A stretch of 64,000 bases of DNA, from the NCBI GenBank assembly GCA_023213215.1, contig CP096136.1, positions 3,696,724-3,760,723 on the forward strand. The letters are read 5' to 3'. Every line of letters starts with the position of its first letter. Within the stretch, counting starts at the first letter, position 1. The notes below the pieces were generated by a model. It saw nothing but the letters and a program-made list of their open reading frames with translations, was not told the origin of the DNA and made no database searches. This DNA comes from Flavobacterium sp. JAD_PAG50586_2. GTDB taxonomy: Bacteria; Bacteroidota; Bacteroidia; Flavobacteriales; Flavobacteriaceae. Positions 17,064 through 27,244 of the stretch are shown piece by piece. The position numbers and the translations under genes are program-made.

Positions 17064-18524
17064 CTATTTTAATTTACTAATGTAACTTCCGTACAAGTCC
17101 TTAAACTGATACCCTACTTCTACTCTATCCTTGCTTAACTTATCATATTCCACCAATCCCCAAAGCACAAACTCCTTAAGGAAATATTTATCTTCAGACG
17201 GAATTTCGGGTTGGTATTTCTGAATGAGATCTTCTAATGGTTTCACATCATCTAATTGTTTTCTGTATTCCTCATCGGTGGCATCATCCAACAATTCGAA
17301 ACCATTTTCAGTAAAGAACCATTCCAATATTGGGGCAAACGGACTAGCTTCTGCATCTCGCTCCAGCTTTTCAATTTTAGGAAAATAAACCGGAAAGAAC
17401 GTATGAATGGCATCCCCGATTAAATGTTGTGCTACAACGGCAGCGCCTTCCTGTTCGCCTTCATAAACCAATTCTACCTTTCCGGTAATAGCGGGAATGA
17501 TTCCCATAAAATCGGATAACCGGACCGTAGTCTTTTCTGCTCCCGATTGCAATGCCCTGCGTTCAGCTGTGCTTAGTAAATTTTCATAAGCAGTGATGCT
17601 CAAACGTGCGCTAACACCACTTTTATTGTCAATATATTCGCTTTCCCGGGCTTCAAATGAAATCTGTTCCAATAAATCTTTTGCTATGCCTGGTACGTGA
17701 ATGCTTTCCGATTGTGCAATATCCAGTTTAGCTTCCTGATGTGTAATCGTTCTGGCGACAGCAACACTTTCGGGATAATGTGTCAGGATTTGCGAACCTA
17801 TCCTGTCTTTTAAAGGGGTAACTATGCTTCCGCGATTGGTATAATCTTCGGGGTTTGCGGTGAAAACAAACTGTATGTCCAAAGGCATTCTCAATTTAAA
17901 GCCCCGAATCTGGATATCGCCTTCCTGTAGAATATTGAATAAGGCTACCTGAATTCTGGCCTGCAAATCGGGCAATTCATTAATCACAAAGATGCATCGG
18001 TTCGCTCGTGGAATCATTCCGAAATGGATTACCCTGTCATCTGCATAAGACAATTTTAAATTAGCCGCTTTTATCGGATCGACATCACCAATCAAGTCAG
18101 CAACGGTTACATCCGGAGTAGCTAATTTTTCTGAAAACCTTTCGCTTCTGTGAATCCATTTTATTGGTGTTGCATCGCCTTTTTCCAGAATCAAATCTTT
18201 GGCATAACGCGAAATCGGATTCAGCGGATCGTCATTGATTTCCGAGCCTTCGACAATGGGCATATATTCATCCAATAATTCAATCATTTTTCGCGCTAAC
18301 CGAGTTTTGGCCTGACCTCGAAGTCCGAGTAAATTGATATTATGCCTTGACAGAATTGCTCTTTCCAACTCGGGGATTACGGTATTTTCAAAACCATGTA
18401 CGCCTTCAAAAACAGGTTTTCCTGATTTTATTTTCTCCCGCAGATTCTCCCGCAATTCATCTTTGATACTTCTTGATTTGTATCCGGATGCTTTTAATTG
18501 GGCTAGTGTTTGTATGTTGTTCAT
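17064..18524 (-). CDS. MoxR/magnesium-chelatase-like AAA+ ATPase
   Basis: 486-aa AAA+ ATPase. Walker A is GLRGQAKT at 67-74; the Walker B position reads CIFVINELPDL with N182-E183 rather than the usual D-E; sensor-1-like region is FTANPEDYTNRG. The segment QARIQVALFNILQEGDIQIRG is typical of the Mg-chelatase ChlI/MoxR group. Its partner, a VWA protein with an intact MIDAS, is encoded upstream on the same strand, separated by about 180 bp containing a dispersed repeat. MoxR-VWA pairs act as chaperone-like metal-insertion or complex-remodelling machines; the client is unknown. Confidence 0.85.
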   Translation of the reverse strand: MNNIQTLAQLKASGYKSRSIKDELRENLREKIKSGKPVFEGVHGFENTVIPELERAILSRHNINLLGLRGQAKTRLARKMIELLDEYMPIVEGSEINDDPLNPISRYAKDLILEKGDATPIKWIHRSERFSEKLATPDVTVADLIGDVDPIKAANLKLSYADDRVIHFGMIPRANRCIFVINELPDLQARIQVALFNILQEGDIQIRGFKLRMPLDIQFVFTANPEDYTNRGSIVTPLKDRIGSQILTHYPESVAVARTITHQEAKLDIAQSESIHVPGIAKDLLEQISFEARESEYIDNKSGVSARLSITAYENLLSTAERRALQSGAEKTTVRLSDFMGIIPAITGKVELVYEGEQEGAAVVAQHLIGDAIHTFFPVYFPKIEKLERDAEASPFAPILEWFFTENGFELLDDATDEEYRKQLDDVKPLEDLIQKYQPEIPSEDKYFLKEFVLWGLVEYDKLSKDRVEVGYQFKDLYGSYISKLK

Positions 18525-18580
18525 TGTTTTCTTTATGTTGTTTTTGTAATTGATACTTATGTTTTATTACGGTTTGCGTT

Positions 18581-18681
18581 AGGGATAGAAGTGGAAATCC
18601 TTTTTATTGTTTTAGAAAAAGCATCTCGACTGCGCTCGATGTGACAAAAACAATAAAAAGATTGGAACGAAAAGCCCGACC
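18581..18681. repeat. Dispersed REP-like element R1, copy A
   Basis: Contains GTGGAAATCCTTTTTATTG at the left and AACAATAAAAAGATTGGAACG at the right, which are inverted relative to each other in their inner parts, around a core CTCGACTGCGCTCGA. Matches copies at 39927-40036 and 56601-56743. It lies between the VWA and AAA+ genes of one operon. Confidence 0.75.
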
Positions 18682-18701
18682 CGAAGGGAAACGCCCTAAA
18701 A

Positions 18702-19820
18702 TTATTTAATTTTCTTTTTTCTATTAGTTTCATAATCTTCAAAAATCATTTCGCCCAAACCTTTTAATCCCGTGTAAAAAGCTTTTCCCTGGTTTGCTTC
18801 GGTAAAACGGTTTACGAATTGCTGCAAGTAAGGATCATTGGCAATCATAAAGGTGGTGATGGGAATATGGAGTTTTCTTGCCTGCGCTGCCTGATTGTAG
18901 CATTGTTCGACTATATACTCATCCAATCCATTGGAATTCATATAATAGGTTCCGTCTTTCTCACGGACACAGCTTGGTTTCCCGTCCGTTATCATGAAAA
19001 TCTGTTTGTTGGTATTTCGCTTCCTTCTCAACATATCCATTGCCAATTGCAGGCCAGCGACAGTATTGGTGTGATAAGGCCCGACTTTTAAATAAGGTAA
19101 ATCCTTTATTACAATCGGCCACGCATCGTTTCCAAAGACTAAAATATCGATAGTGTCTTTGGGATAACGGGTTGTAATTAATTCCGCTAAGGCCATCGCT
19201 ACTTTCTTTGCCGGTGTAATCCGGTCTTCGCCGTAAAGAATCATGCTGTGGCTGATATCAATCATCAAAACCGTACTCATCTGCGCCTTGAATTTCGACT
19301 CTTCAACAACCAAATCATTTTCGGTCAGGCGAAACTCATCTACACCATTATTGATTTGTGCGTTTCTCAAACTTTCGGTAAGGGAAATACTTTCGAGTCC
19401 ATCGCCAAAATGATAATCGCGGAACTCTCCGGTCTGTTCGTCGCCACTTCCTGAATATTTGGTTTTGTGATTTCCGGTGCCGGACCTTTTTAAGTTACCA
19501 AAAATCTGATCTAAGGCCTGTTGACGGATGGCCCTTTCAGTTTTAGCTGTAATTCCGGTTCCCGAAGTACCATCATCTTTAAGCTCTTCGCGGATGTAGC
19601 CTTTTTTCTTTAGGTCTTCGATAAAATCATCGATTGTATAAGTTTTGTCGGTTAGCTTGTATTCTACGTCTAACTGCCGCAGCCAGTCAATAGCTTCATC
19701 AAAATCACCCGAAGTATGTGTGATTAATTCCTTGAAAATTTCAAATAATTTATCGAAGGGTGATTGGAATGGAGCTTCGTATTTTTTGAAGATAAATCCT
19801 TTTTTAATGTCCTTTTCCAT
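18702..19820 (-). CDS. VWA domain protein, partner of the MoxR ATPase
   Basis: 372 aa. The C-terminal half is a von Willebrand A domain with the metal site DISHS at 188-192, a Thr-containing loop (HTNTVAGLQLAMDML), and the acidic ITDGKPS. The N-terminal part is helical and charged, with a Gly/Ser-rich linker. Domain order fits the CoxE/VWA partners of MoxR ATPases. It is cytoplasmic (no signal peptide or membrane helix), unlike BatA/BatB proteins, so this is not the Bacteroides aerotolerance cluster. Confidence 0.85.
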   Translation of the reverse strand: MEKDIKKGFIFKKYEAPFQSPFDKLFEIFKELITHTSGDFDEAIDWLRQLDVEYKLTDKTYTIDDFIEDLKKKGYIREELKDDGTSGTGITAKTERAIRQQALDQIFGNLKRSGTGNHKTKYSGSGDEQTGEFRDYHFGDGLESISLTESLRNAQINNGVDEFRLTENDLVVEESKFKAQMSTVLMIDISHSMILYGEDRITPAKKVAMALAELITTRYPKDTIDILVFGNDAWPIVIKDLPYLKVGPYHTNTVAGLQLAMDMLRRKRNTNKQIFMITDGKPSCVREKDGTYYMNSNGLDEYIVEQCYNQAAQARKLHIPITTFMIANDPYLQQFVNRFTEANQGKAFYTGLKGLGEMIFEDYETNRKKKIK

Positions 19821-19954
19821 ATTTCATAAAATTACTGTTTTAAATAGAAGTATCCGTAGAACGAATGCTAATTTTTAGTTAAACTAAATTAGCTCAGTGC
19901 TCATGGTACTTCATTTAAAGGCATTTAAAAAGTTGATCATGCCGTAAAAAATAA

Positions 19955-20005
19955 ACCGCAAATTCGCAAATTAAAAAGAATGCAAATAATTTGTGAATTT
20001 GCGGT
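19955..20005. repeat. Dispersed palindromic repeat R2, copy B
   Basis: Starts ACCGCAAATTCGCAAATT and ends AATTTGTGAATTTGCGGT, arms nearly perfectly complementary. Lies between the start of the VWA gene and the end of guaC. Confidence 0.75.
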
Positions 20006-20031
20006 AAAAGTCGCTGCTTTATTGCGTTTGT

Positions 20032-21072
20032 TTATTTCGTAAAAACCCTATTTTCCTGCTCGATTACCCTAATAAATGTAGTTCGTTTGGTCAGTTCCTT
20101 TAATTTGGATGCACCAACGTAAGTGCAGGTACTTCTGATTCCGCCAAGAATGTCGAGCAATGTTTCATTCACATCGCCTTTGAACGGAACCTGAACGGTC
20201 TTTCCTTCACTTGCTCTATATTCAGCAACGCCACCAACGTGTTTTTTCATTGCGGTTTCAGAGCTCATGCCGTAGAATTGTTTGTATTTTTCACCTTCGA
20301 TTTCGATCATATCGCCGCCACTTTCTGTGTGGCCTGCCAACATTCCTCCCAGCATTACAAAATCGGAACCCGCTCCAAATGCTTTGGCGACATCGCCCGG
20401 AGTGGAACAGCCACCATCGCTGATAATGTGTCCGCCCAAACCATGAGCCGCATCGGCACATTCGATAATCGCGGAAAGCTGTGGGTAGCCAACGCCTGTT
20501 TTTACCCTTGTGGTACAAACCGAACCCGGACCAATTCCGACTTTTACGATATCAGCGCCTTCTAAAAGCAGTTCTTCTACCATTTCTCCCGTAACCACAT
20601 TTCCGGCAATGATAACTTTGTTCGGATATTGTTTTCGCGCCTGACGAAGGAAATCTACGAAATGCTCTGAATAGCCGTTGGCTACATCAATACATATAAA
20701 TTTTAATTGTGGATTGTGCTCGAATATTTCCGCTATTTTTTTGAAGTCATTCTTTCCGGTTCCGGTGCTGACAGCAATATAATCGCAGATATCTTTTGGA
20801 GCCGATTGGATAAAGTCATTCCATTGCTCCACCGTATAATGTTTGTGGATTGCCGTAAAAAGTTTCTCTTTAGCTAATGCCAACGCCATTTCAAAAGTGC
20901 CAACTGTATCCATATTGGCCGCCATGATTGGAACTCCTGTCCACGTAAGAGTGCTGTGCAGGAATTTAAACTCACGTTCCAGGCTTACTTCTGCCCTGCT
21001 GTTTAAGGTTGAACGTTTCGGACGTATCATTACGTCCTTAAAGCCTAATTTTATGTCGGTTTCTATTCTCAT
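20032..21072 (-). CDS. guaC: GMP reductase
   Basis: Reduces GMP to IMP with NADPH (purine salvage). The 346-aa sequence parallels E. coli GuaC from the first residue ([20 protein letters not shown]), which supports ATG 21072. The frame is open to an ATG at 21096, but the promoter -7 box at 21094-21101 covers that codon, so it cannot be the translated start. The catalytic loop is [11 protein letters not shown] with the active-site Cys, and the phosphate-binding SDGGC follows. It is distinguished from IMP dehydrogenase by length and the lack of CBS domains. Confidence 0.93.
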   Translation of the reverse strand: MRIETDIKLGFKDVMIRPKRSTLNSRAEVSLEREFKFLHSTLTWTGVPIMAANMDTVGTFEMALALAKEKLFTAIHKHYTVEQWNDFIQSAPKDICDYIAVSTGTGKNDFKKIAEIFEHNPQLKFICIDVANGYSEHFVDFLRQARKQYPNKVIIAGNVVTGEMVEELLLEGADIVKVGIGPGSVCTTRVKTGVGYPQLSAIIECADAAHGLGGHIISDGGCSTPGDVAKAFGAGSDFVMLGGMLAGHTESGGDMIEIEGEKYKQFYGMSSETAMKKHVGGVAEYRASEGKTVQVPFKGDVNETLLDILGGIRSTCTYVGASKLKELTKRTTFIRVIEQENRVFTK

Positions 21073-21093
21073 TTTGCTATAATTCAGTTCTCT

Positions 21094-21122
21094 CAAATAT
21101 AGGATTTTAGATGCGAAAACAA
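21094..21122 (-). promoter_or_regulatory. guaC promoter
   Basis: Read leftward: TTG (21122-21120), 18 bp, then TATATTTG (21101-21094), a full match to the Bacteroidota -7 consensus. Transcription would begin near 21087, leaving about 15 nt of leader before ATG 21072. Confidence 0.65.
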
Positions 21123-21250
21123 TAAGTAATTTATCAACATTATTACTCTTATGTTCAAAATAACTTTAGTGTCGCATTTCTTTTTGTCGCATTTTTTTTG
21201 CGACAAAAAAATATGTGACAGTTCAGCAGAACTTTACCTAACAGCTTAAT

Positions 21251-21844
21251 TTAACCGTGAATAGTTTCCTTGTTTCCGTAATTGGCAATAATCTGGGCTT
21301 CAAAAGCAATCCATTCGCGCCAACGTTTTTCTACATCGATGCCTGTGCCATATTTTCTAGCGTAAGTTATGAAAGTCGTATAATGCCCGGCTTCGCTTTC
21401 CATTAATTCGCGATAGAATTTGGACAATTCCTCGTCCTTGATGTTTTCTGACAGTACCTTAAAACGTTCACAGCTTCTCGCCTCAATCATTGCAGAAAAA
21501 AGCAGTCTTTCGACTAATGCAGAAACACGGCTGCCGGTATTGCTCCGTTTCATGTATTGCGCCAGTTCGTTTACGTAGTCGTCCTTTCTTTCGCGCCCTA
21601 GCTTTAATCCACGTTTTTTAATCATGTGGTGCACCTGTTCAAAATGGTCGAGTTCTTCTTTGGCCAAAGCCAATAAATCGGTAACCAAATCCTCGTGCTC
21701 GGAATTATTGGTGATGATGGTTATAGCGTTAGTCGCAGCTTTTTGTTCGCACCAGGCGTGATCCGTTAGGATTTCTTCGATGTTTTTCTCAACGATATTG
21801 ACCCATCTCGGATCGGTTGGTAATTCTAAACGCAAAACTCCCAT
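21251..21844 (-). CDS. miaE: tRNA 2-methylthio-N6-isopentenyladenosine hydroxylase (MiaE-like)
   Basis: 197-aa ferritin-like diiron enzyme that hydroxylates ms2i6A37 in tRNA. Diiron ligands are visible as EELDHF (ExxH) and ESEAGHY (ExxH), with another Glu in AMIEARSCERF. MiaE-specific features include the N-terminal DPRWVNIVEKNIEEILTDHA segment. Preceded by a TATTTTTG -7 box at 21870-21877 (minus strand). Monocistronic. Confidence 0.9.
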   Translation of the reverse strand: MGVLRLELPTDPRWVNIVEKNIEEILTDHAWCEQKAATNAITIITNNSEHEDLVTDLLALAKEELDHFEQVHHMIKKRGLKLGRERKDDYVNELAQYMKRSNTGSRVSALVERLLFSAMIEARSCERFKVLSENIKDEELSKFYRELMESEAGHYTTFITYARKYGTGIDVEKRWREWIAFEAQIIANYGNKETIHG

Positions 21845-21887
21845 GATAAGACAACTTATAAATTAGAGGCAAAAATACATATTTTGG

Positions 21888-24326
21888 TTATTCCTTCACT
21901 CTATTTTTTTCGCTGTCTGCACCAGAGGCATCGTGCTGGTCTTTTGATTGGAAAGCTTTTCCGAAACTATAGGTAAATGTTATTGCGGCAAACCTTGAAT
22001 CGCGCTTGTTAACCCAGGTTGCATCGGTTAATCTCAGGTTGTTGATGGTTCCGTTAACAATACCGCCATAAAAAACATCGTTTACAGAAAACCTAAGGCT
22101 TCCGTTTCCTTGAAGGATTTTTGTTTTGGCACCAATATTTACCGAACCTCTTGCGCCTATTATAAATTGGGCAGAGACCACATCGGTTTGATAATTCCCT
22201 CCGATTTCTCCTGACCAGTTTTTGGAAAAATTAAAGGAATGGTTGGCAGAGAAATACCAATACGTTCCGGAAGTATCGAGGTCTTCGGTATATAGTTGGC
22301 TTTTGTATTTTGAGTGTGTGATTTCGGAATAAAAATTGGCTTTCCACCATTTGACAATTGGAATGTCTGCGGTAAAGTTAATGCTGTAAACCTGGCTTTT
22401 TCCGGTATTTCCGGGACGGCTGTAATAGATTCCGTCGCTAATCTCTATGGTTTCATTGATATCATCTTTAGTTTCACCATAACTTAAAGTGGTTGAAAAA
22501 TAACCTTTATACCGATAAGACAATTCATAATTATTGGCAAAAGCCGGATTCAGATAGGGATTACCTGCATAGTATGTAAACCGGTCAAGTGGACTGATAA
22601 AAGGATTTAAGTCCTGAAAATAAGGTCGGTTGATCCGTTTTCCGTAAGCCGCAACCAACTGATTATTGCCTATCGAATCTACTTTATATTGAACAAAAAC
22701 CGTCGGGAAAAGATTGGTGTAATTGCGCTTGAATTTTTGACCGTTCTGCAGCTGATTTCCTTTGGAATCGGTGTTTTCCAGACGTAGACCTGTTTGGAAC
22801 GAAAACCTTTTATAGTTTGTATTGAAATTAACATACACGGCATTTATGGTTTCATCGTATTTAAAATGGTTGCTCATATTTGGATTCTGAACCTGTTGCC
22901 CGTTTATAACATCGCGGTAATCAGCAACATTATCGGTTTTTGAAAAGCTGGCCTTATAACCGCCTTCTATGATTCCGCCATTTTTTAAAGGATGTGAATA
23001 ATCGGTTTTAAAGGAATAAATATCAATCCTTGAAGGCAGATTTCCAAGAAGTTCACTTTCACTGCTAATAGAATTATCGGGCTGATATACTGTGTTATCA
23101 AACTTCTGGCTGGCATCTGTGGTATATCTTAAATAATCGAAATCAGTCGTGAATTTTGTTCCCTTACTGTCGATATCGTATCTGTAGTTGAGATTTACTC
23201 CACCATTGGAGAACTCATTTTTTCACGGTTTTTGGCAATAATGGTCGAATCCAAAACCGAATTGGCATCAGACAAACGGCTGTTGACATCGCTTCGGTTA
23301 TTTCCGTCCCTAAAAGTACCTGTTACTCCAACTCCGAGTGTAGATTTCCCGCTTAAGTAATAATCCAGGCCTATTTTACCATTGGTGTTGTTGCCTGTTT
23401 CTTCCCATAAGGCTGGTTTGGTCGAACAGACTTTTGGTCGTTCCGTCTGCATTTTTGAAACGACGGAAAATATATAAATCGTTTATTGAATTCTGATAAT
23501 TATACCCAATGTTTCCATATATCCGAATGTTTTCATTGAGGTAGTTCAGGTTTATGCCTTGTCTTGTCTGTGCCCGTTTTCCTAAGGAAGCCCTTGAAGT
23601 TACGCTTCCGTTGAAGCCTTTTATTTTAGTTCTTTTGGTAATGATGTTGATGATTCCGGCACCACCAGCTGCATCGTATTTGGCTGGAGGATTGGTCATT
23701 AATTCGATTTGGTTCAAAGTACTTGCAGGCAGTGATTTTAAGTAAGCCTCCAAATCAGCACCCGATAAGTACGTCGGTTTGTCATCTATAAAAACCTGTA
23801 CACCGCTTTTACCTTTAAAAGTTATAGTTCCGTTTTCATCGACGGTGATTCCGGGAGCTTTTTCCAATACATCCATGGCATCGCCGCCAGCAGCTGAAAT
23901 TAGGGCATCGACATTTAAAACAGTTTTGTCAATCTTATTTTCTACAAATGACTTCTTCTTTTGGACTACGACTTCTGCAAGGGAATTGGCTTCCGTTTTC
24001 TGAAGGACAATTGTTTGCAAAACAATCAGTTGCTGCTCTTTTGAGATGGCTAATGACTGACTTTGAAAAGGTTTGTAGCTATCATCTTCTATAACAACGA
24101 GATAATTTTCATCTGCAAGATTGGTAAATTCAAAGCTTCCATCAACTTCAGAGATTTGGGTTTTGGCAATCGAATTGTCTTTGGAAAGAAGAAGAGTAAC
24201 TAAAATGGAATTGGCGGATGAGTTATCAGGATTATTGAGTTTTCCTTTTATAATTCCGGTTTGAGCATTTAAAAAACTGGTAAACAGGCAGATTACTCCT
24301 GTCAAAAAGCTGATTTTGATTTTCAT
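21888..24326 (-). CDS. Outer-membrane beta-barrel receptor, TonB-dependent type (frame broken twice)
   Basis: About 812 aa when healed. Order: signal peptide (cleaved near LNAQ), a carboxypeptidase-regulatory-like beta-sandwich (about 25-95), a plug domain (GGDAMDVLEKAPGITVDENG, FIDDKPTYLSGADLEAYLKS, NPPAKYDAAGGAGIINIIT), then a barrel of the outer-membrane beta-barrel family. No classical TonB box is clear. The frame breaks near 23394 (an extra base in GG; removing it gives MGRNSNNTNGKIGLDYY) and at the T6 run 23218-23223 (a base missing; restoring it gives NREKNEFSNGG). Ligand unknown. Confidence 0.8.
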
Positions 24327-24425
24327 TTTGATTGATTGATTTTTGATTGATGGTTTAAAAGTAAGGATTAATTTTTATTGGTAACATAATTAACATAATT
24401 GTAACAGTTCTAAATTAGATAAAAA

Positions 24426-24451
24426 AACCTGCTCTTGAAAAAGAACAGGTT
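24426..24451 (-). terminator. glyA terminator
   Basis: AACCTG...CAGGTT stem with an internal TCTT/AAGA extension, followed leftward by T7. It lies about 25 bp past the glyA stop. Confidence 0.75.
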
Positions 24452-24475
24452 GGTCTATTTAAAAAAAGGGATTGT

Positions 24476-25750
24476 TTAGTAAACAAAAATGGCTCTTTCG
24501 CTCATCATATCGTTTACTTCGTCGGCTATTTCCTCTAACAGTTCTTCATTTGTGTGATTGGAAAGGACTCTGTCTATTAAATCTACAATAACTTCCATAT
24601 CGCTTTCTAGCATGCCCCTAGTTGTGATTGCGGGAGTTCCGACACGTATTCCTGAAGTTACAAATGGCGATTTGTCATCAAACGGCACCATGTTTTTATT
24701 TACAGTTATTTCGGCTTTGCCTAAGGCATTTTCAGCATCCTTACCAGAAATGTTTTTATTTCGTAAATCAATCAACATCATATGGTTATCCGTTCCACCT
24801 GAAATGATATTGTAGCCTCTTTTTACGAAAGCTTCCGCCATTGCTTTTGCATTTTTCTGTAACTGCATTGCATAAGTAAAAAACTCATCCGACAATGCTT
24901 CTCCAAACGCGACAGCTTTTGCGGCGATGATATGCTCTAATGGGCCGCCCTGATTTCCCGGGAAAACAGACATATCCAAAACGTGGGACATCATTCGGAT
25001 TTCGCCTTTTGGAGTGGTTAAACCCCATGGATTTTCGAAATCCTTGCCCATCATTATGATTCCGCCTCTTGGTCCGCGCAATGTTTTGTGGGTTGTAGTC
25101 GTAACAATATGGCAATGCGGGATTGGATCATTCATCAAACCTTTGGCAATCAAACCGGCAGGATGCGAAATGTCGGCTAATAAAAGTGCTCCAACACTGT
25201 CTGCAATTTCACGGAAACGTTTAAAATCCATATCACGGGAATATGCTGAAGCTCCGGCGATAATCATTTTCGGCATTTCCTTAGAAGCTATTTCCTGTAT
25301 TTTATCATAATTCAGCACGCCTGTTTCCTGATCTACGCCGTAAAAAACAGGAGAATATAATTTTCCCGAGAAATTTACCGGAGAACCATGGGTTAAGTGT
25401 CCACCGTGAGACAAATCAAAACCTAGTATTTTATCTCCAGGTTTCAAACAGGCAGCATAAACCGCCGTATTGGCCTGAGAACCTGAATGGGGCTGTACGT
25501 TTACATATTCGGCTCCGAAAAGCTCTTTAGCCCTGTCGATAGCGATTTGTTCGATAACATCTACTACTTCGCAGCCACCATAATATCTTTTGCCCGGATA
25601 CCCTTCGGCATATTTATTTGTTAGTACAGAACCTGCTGCTTCCATTACCTGGTCGCTCACAAAGTTCTCTGATGCAATTAGTTCAATTCCGTGAATTTGT
25701 CTGTCTTGTTCCTCAAGGATAAGGTCAAAAATTTGTTTGTCGCGTTGCAT
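24476..25750 (-). CDS. glyA: Serine hydroxymethyltransferase
   Basis: PLP enzyme that converts serine and tetrahydrofolate to glycine and 5,10-methylene-THF, the main one-carbon source. 424 aa, normal length. The PLP-lysine motif [14 protein letters not shown] and the N-terminal IELIASENF are diagnostic. Divergent from fahA. The glycine-cleavage T protein gene gcvT lies 1.5 kb away, so folate one-carbon genes cluster loosely here. Confidence 0.96.
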   Translation of the reverse strand: MQRDKQIFDLILEEQDRQIHGIELIASENFVSDQVMEAAGSVLTNKYAEGYPGKRYYGGCEVVDVIEQIAIDRAKELFGAEYVNVQPHSGSQANTAVYAACLKPGDKILGFDLSHGGHLTHGSPVNFSGKLYSPVFYGVDQETGVLNYDKIQEIASKEMPKMIIAGASAYSRDMDFKRFREIADSVGALLLADISHPAGLIAKGLMNDPIPHCHIVTTTTHKTLRGPRGGIIMMGKDFENPWGLTTPKGEIRMMSHVLDMSVFPGNQGGPLEHIIAAKAVAFGEALSDEFFTYAMQLQKNAKAMAEAFVKRGYNIISGGTDNHMMLIDLRNKNISGKDAENALGKAEITVNKNMVPFDDKSPFVTSGIRVGTPAITTRGMLESDMEVIVDLIDRVLSNHTNEELLEEIADEVNDMMSERAIFVY

Positions 25751-25793
25751 TTGAAATTATTTCGATTAATTGTGCTCAAAATTACAAAAATGG

Positions 25794-25824
25794 TTTGGTA
25801 AATTAATAGGAAATGATATATTTG
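25794..25824 (+). promoter_or_regulatory. fahA promoter
   Basis: TTTG (25794-25797), 19 bp, TATATTTG (25817-25824): a complete match to the Bacteroidota promoter pattern. Predicted start near 25831, 30 nt before the ATG. A divergent glyA -7 box, TAATTTTG, lies at 25777-25784 on the other strand. Confidence 0.75.
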
Positions 25825-25860
25825 ATTACTTAAATTTTCAACAAACTTAAACCACTCATC

Positions 25861-27144
25861 ATGCCTCTAGCTACAAATAATCCTAAACGAAAATCATGGC
25901 TTACTGTCCCCAATGACAGCGACTTCCCTATTCAGAATATTCCGTTTGGTGTTTTCCTAACCAAGGAAGATGTCATCACAATTGGAACCAGAATTGGAGA
26001 CTACGCTATCGATTTGGGCGCTTTACAGCAATTAAATTATTTCGATGGAATTGATTTGACCGATGATATGTTCATGCAGGATACTTTAAACGATTTCATT
26101 TCGGATGGAAAGAAAACATGGCGGTTAGTCCGCAACAGGATAAGTGATATTTTTGAACATAATAATCCGGAACTAAGGGATAATCCCGAACACCGTGAAG
26201 TAGTCATTTTCAAAATGGAAGATGTAGAAATGCAGCTTCCTGTATTAATTGGTGATTATACCGATTTCTATTCCAGTAAGGAACACGCTACCAACGTTGG
26301 TAAAATGTTCCGGGATCCCGAAAACGCCTTGTTGCCCAACTGGCTTCATATTCCGGTAGGTTACCATGGAAGAAGCTCTACAATTGTTCCTTCGGGAATT
26401 CCGGTGCACCGTCCAATGGGGCAAACATTGCCAAATGGCGAAAGTACTCCTGTTTTTGGTCCGTCACGCTTAATTGATTTCGAATTGGAAACTGCTTTTA
26501 TTACTACTGATGCCAATGTAATGGGAGAAAATATTCCAATTAATGAGGCAGAAGATTATATTTTCGGGATGGTTTTATTGAACGATTGGAGCGCGAGAGA
26601 CATCCAGAAATGGGAATATGTACCGCTAGGGCCATTTTTAGCTAAGAATTTTGCTTCCTCCATTTCTCCTTGGATAGTGACTATGGATGCTTTGGAACCT
26701 TTCCGTACGAAAGGTCCTAAACAGGAGCCAACTCCACTTCCCTATCTGCAACAAAAAGGGAAAAATGCTTTCGACATTAATCTGGAAGTTTATATTGAAC
26801 CGGAGAATGTTGAGCCAACCTTAGTATCAAAATCAAATTTCAAATATATGTACTGGTCGATGGCACAACAGCTGACACACCATACCTCTAATGGTTGCCG
26901 AATAAATTCAGGCGATATGTTGGGTTCCGGAACAATATCCGGTCCAACTCCTGATAGTTTCGGTTCGATGCTTGAATTGACCTGGGGCGGAAAAAATCCA
27001 ATCAAGATGAACGATGGATCAGAGCGTAAATTCATAAATGACAATGATACCGTAATTATGAAAGGCTTTTGCCAGAACAGTTCGGTTCGGATTGGCTTTG
27101 GGGAAGTTTGCAGTAAATTGTTGCCTCCATTCGTTAGAAAATAA
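25861..27144 (+). CDS. fahA: Fumarylacetoacetase
   Basis: Last step of tyrosine/homogentisate catabolism: hydrolyses 4-fumarylacetoacetate to fumarate and acetoacetate. 427 aa, full length. Metal and catalytic region visible: DYTDFYSSKEHATNVGKMF, GYHGRSSTIVPSG (catalytic His region), and FELETAFI / LLNDWSARDIQKWEYVPLG. Its product fumarate feeds the fumarase reaction encoded at 56776. No other homogentisate gene is present in the window. Confidence 0.95.
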   Translation: MPLATNNPKRKSWLTVPNDSDFPIQNIPFGVFLTKEDVITIGTRIGDYAIDLGALQQLNYFDGIDLTDDMFMQDTLNDFISDGKKTWRLVRNRISDIFEHNNPELRDNPEHREVVIFKMEDVEMQLPVLIGDYTDFYSSKEHATNVGKMFRDPENALLPNWLHIPVGYHGRSSTIVPSGIPVHRPMGQTLPNGESTPVFGPSRLIDFELETAFITTDANVMGENIPINEAEDYIFGMVLLNDWSARDIQKWEYVPLGPFLAKNFASSISPWIVTMDALEPFRTKGPKQEPTPLPYLQQKGKNAFDINLEVYIEPENVEPTLVSKSNFKYMYWSMAQQLTHHTSNGCRINSGDMLGSGTISGPTPDSFGSMLELTWGGKNPIKMNDGSERKFINDNDTVIMKGFCQNSSVRIGFGEVCSKLLPPFVRK

Positions 27145-27164
27145 ACTCAATCACAATAAATTAA

Positions 27165-27223
27165 ACCGCAAATTCGCGAATTGAAAAAATAGAATTAGTA
27201 TAACTAATTTGCGAATTTGCGGT
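27165..27223. repeat. Dispersed palindromic repeat R2, copy C
   Basis: Starts ACCGCAAATTCGCGAATT and ends AATTTGCGAATTTGCGGT; the best-conserved copy. Lies between fahA and gcvT, and its right arm happens to encode an in-frame extension upstream of gcvT. Confidence 0.8.
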
Positions 27224-27244
27224 AAAACTTTTTACAATATAAAA

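Noticed and set aside
18702..19820. Bat (Bacteroides aerotolerance) cluster
   Set aside because: The VWA protein is soluble, and BatA, BatB, BatD and TPR partners are missing.
20211..20565. ORFs opposite guaC with no family
   Set aside because: Shadow frames of a conserved, intact gene on the other strand.
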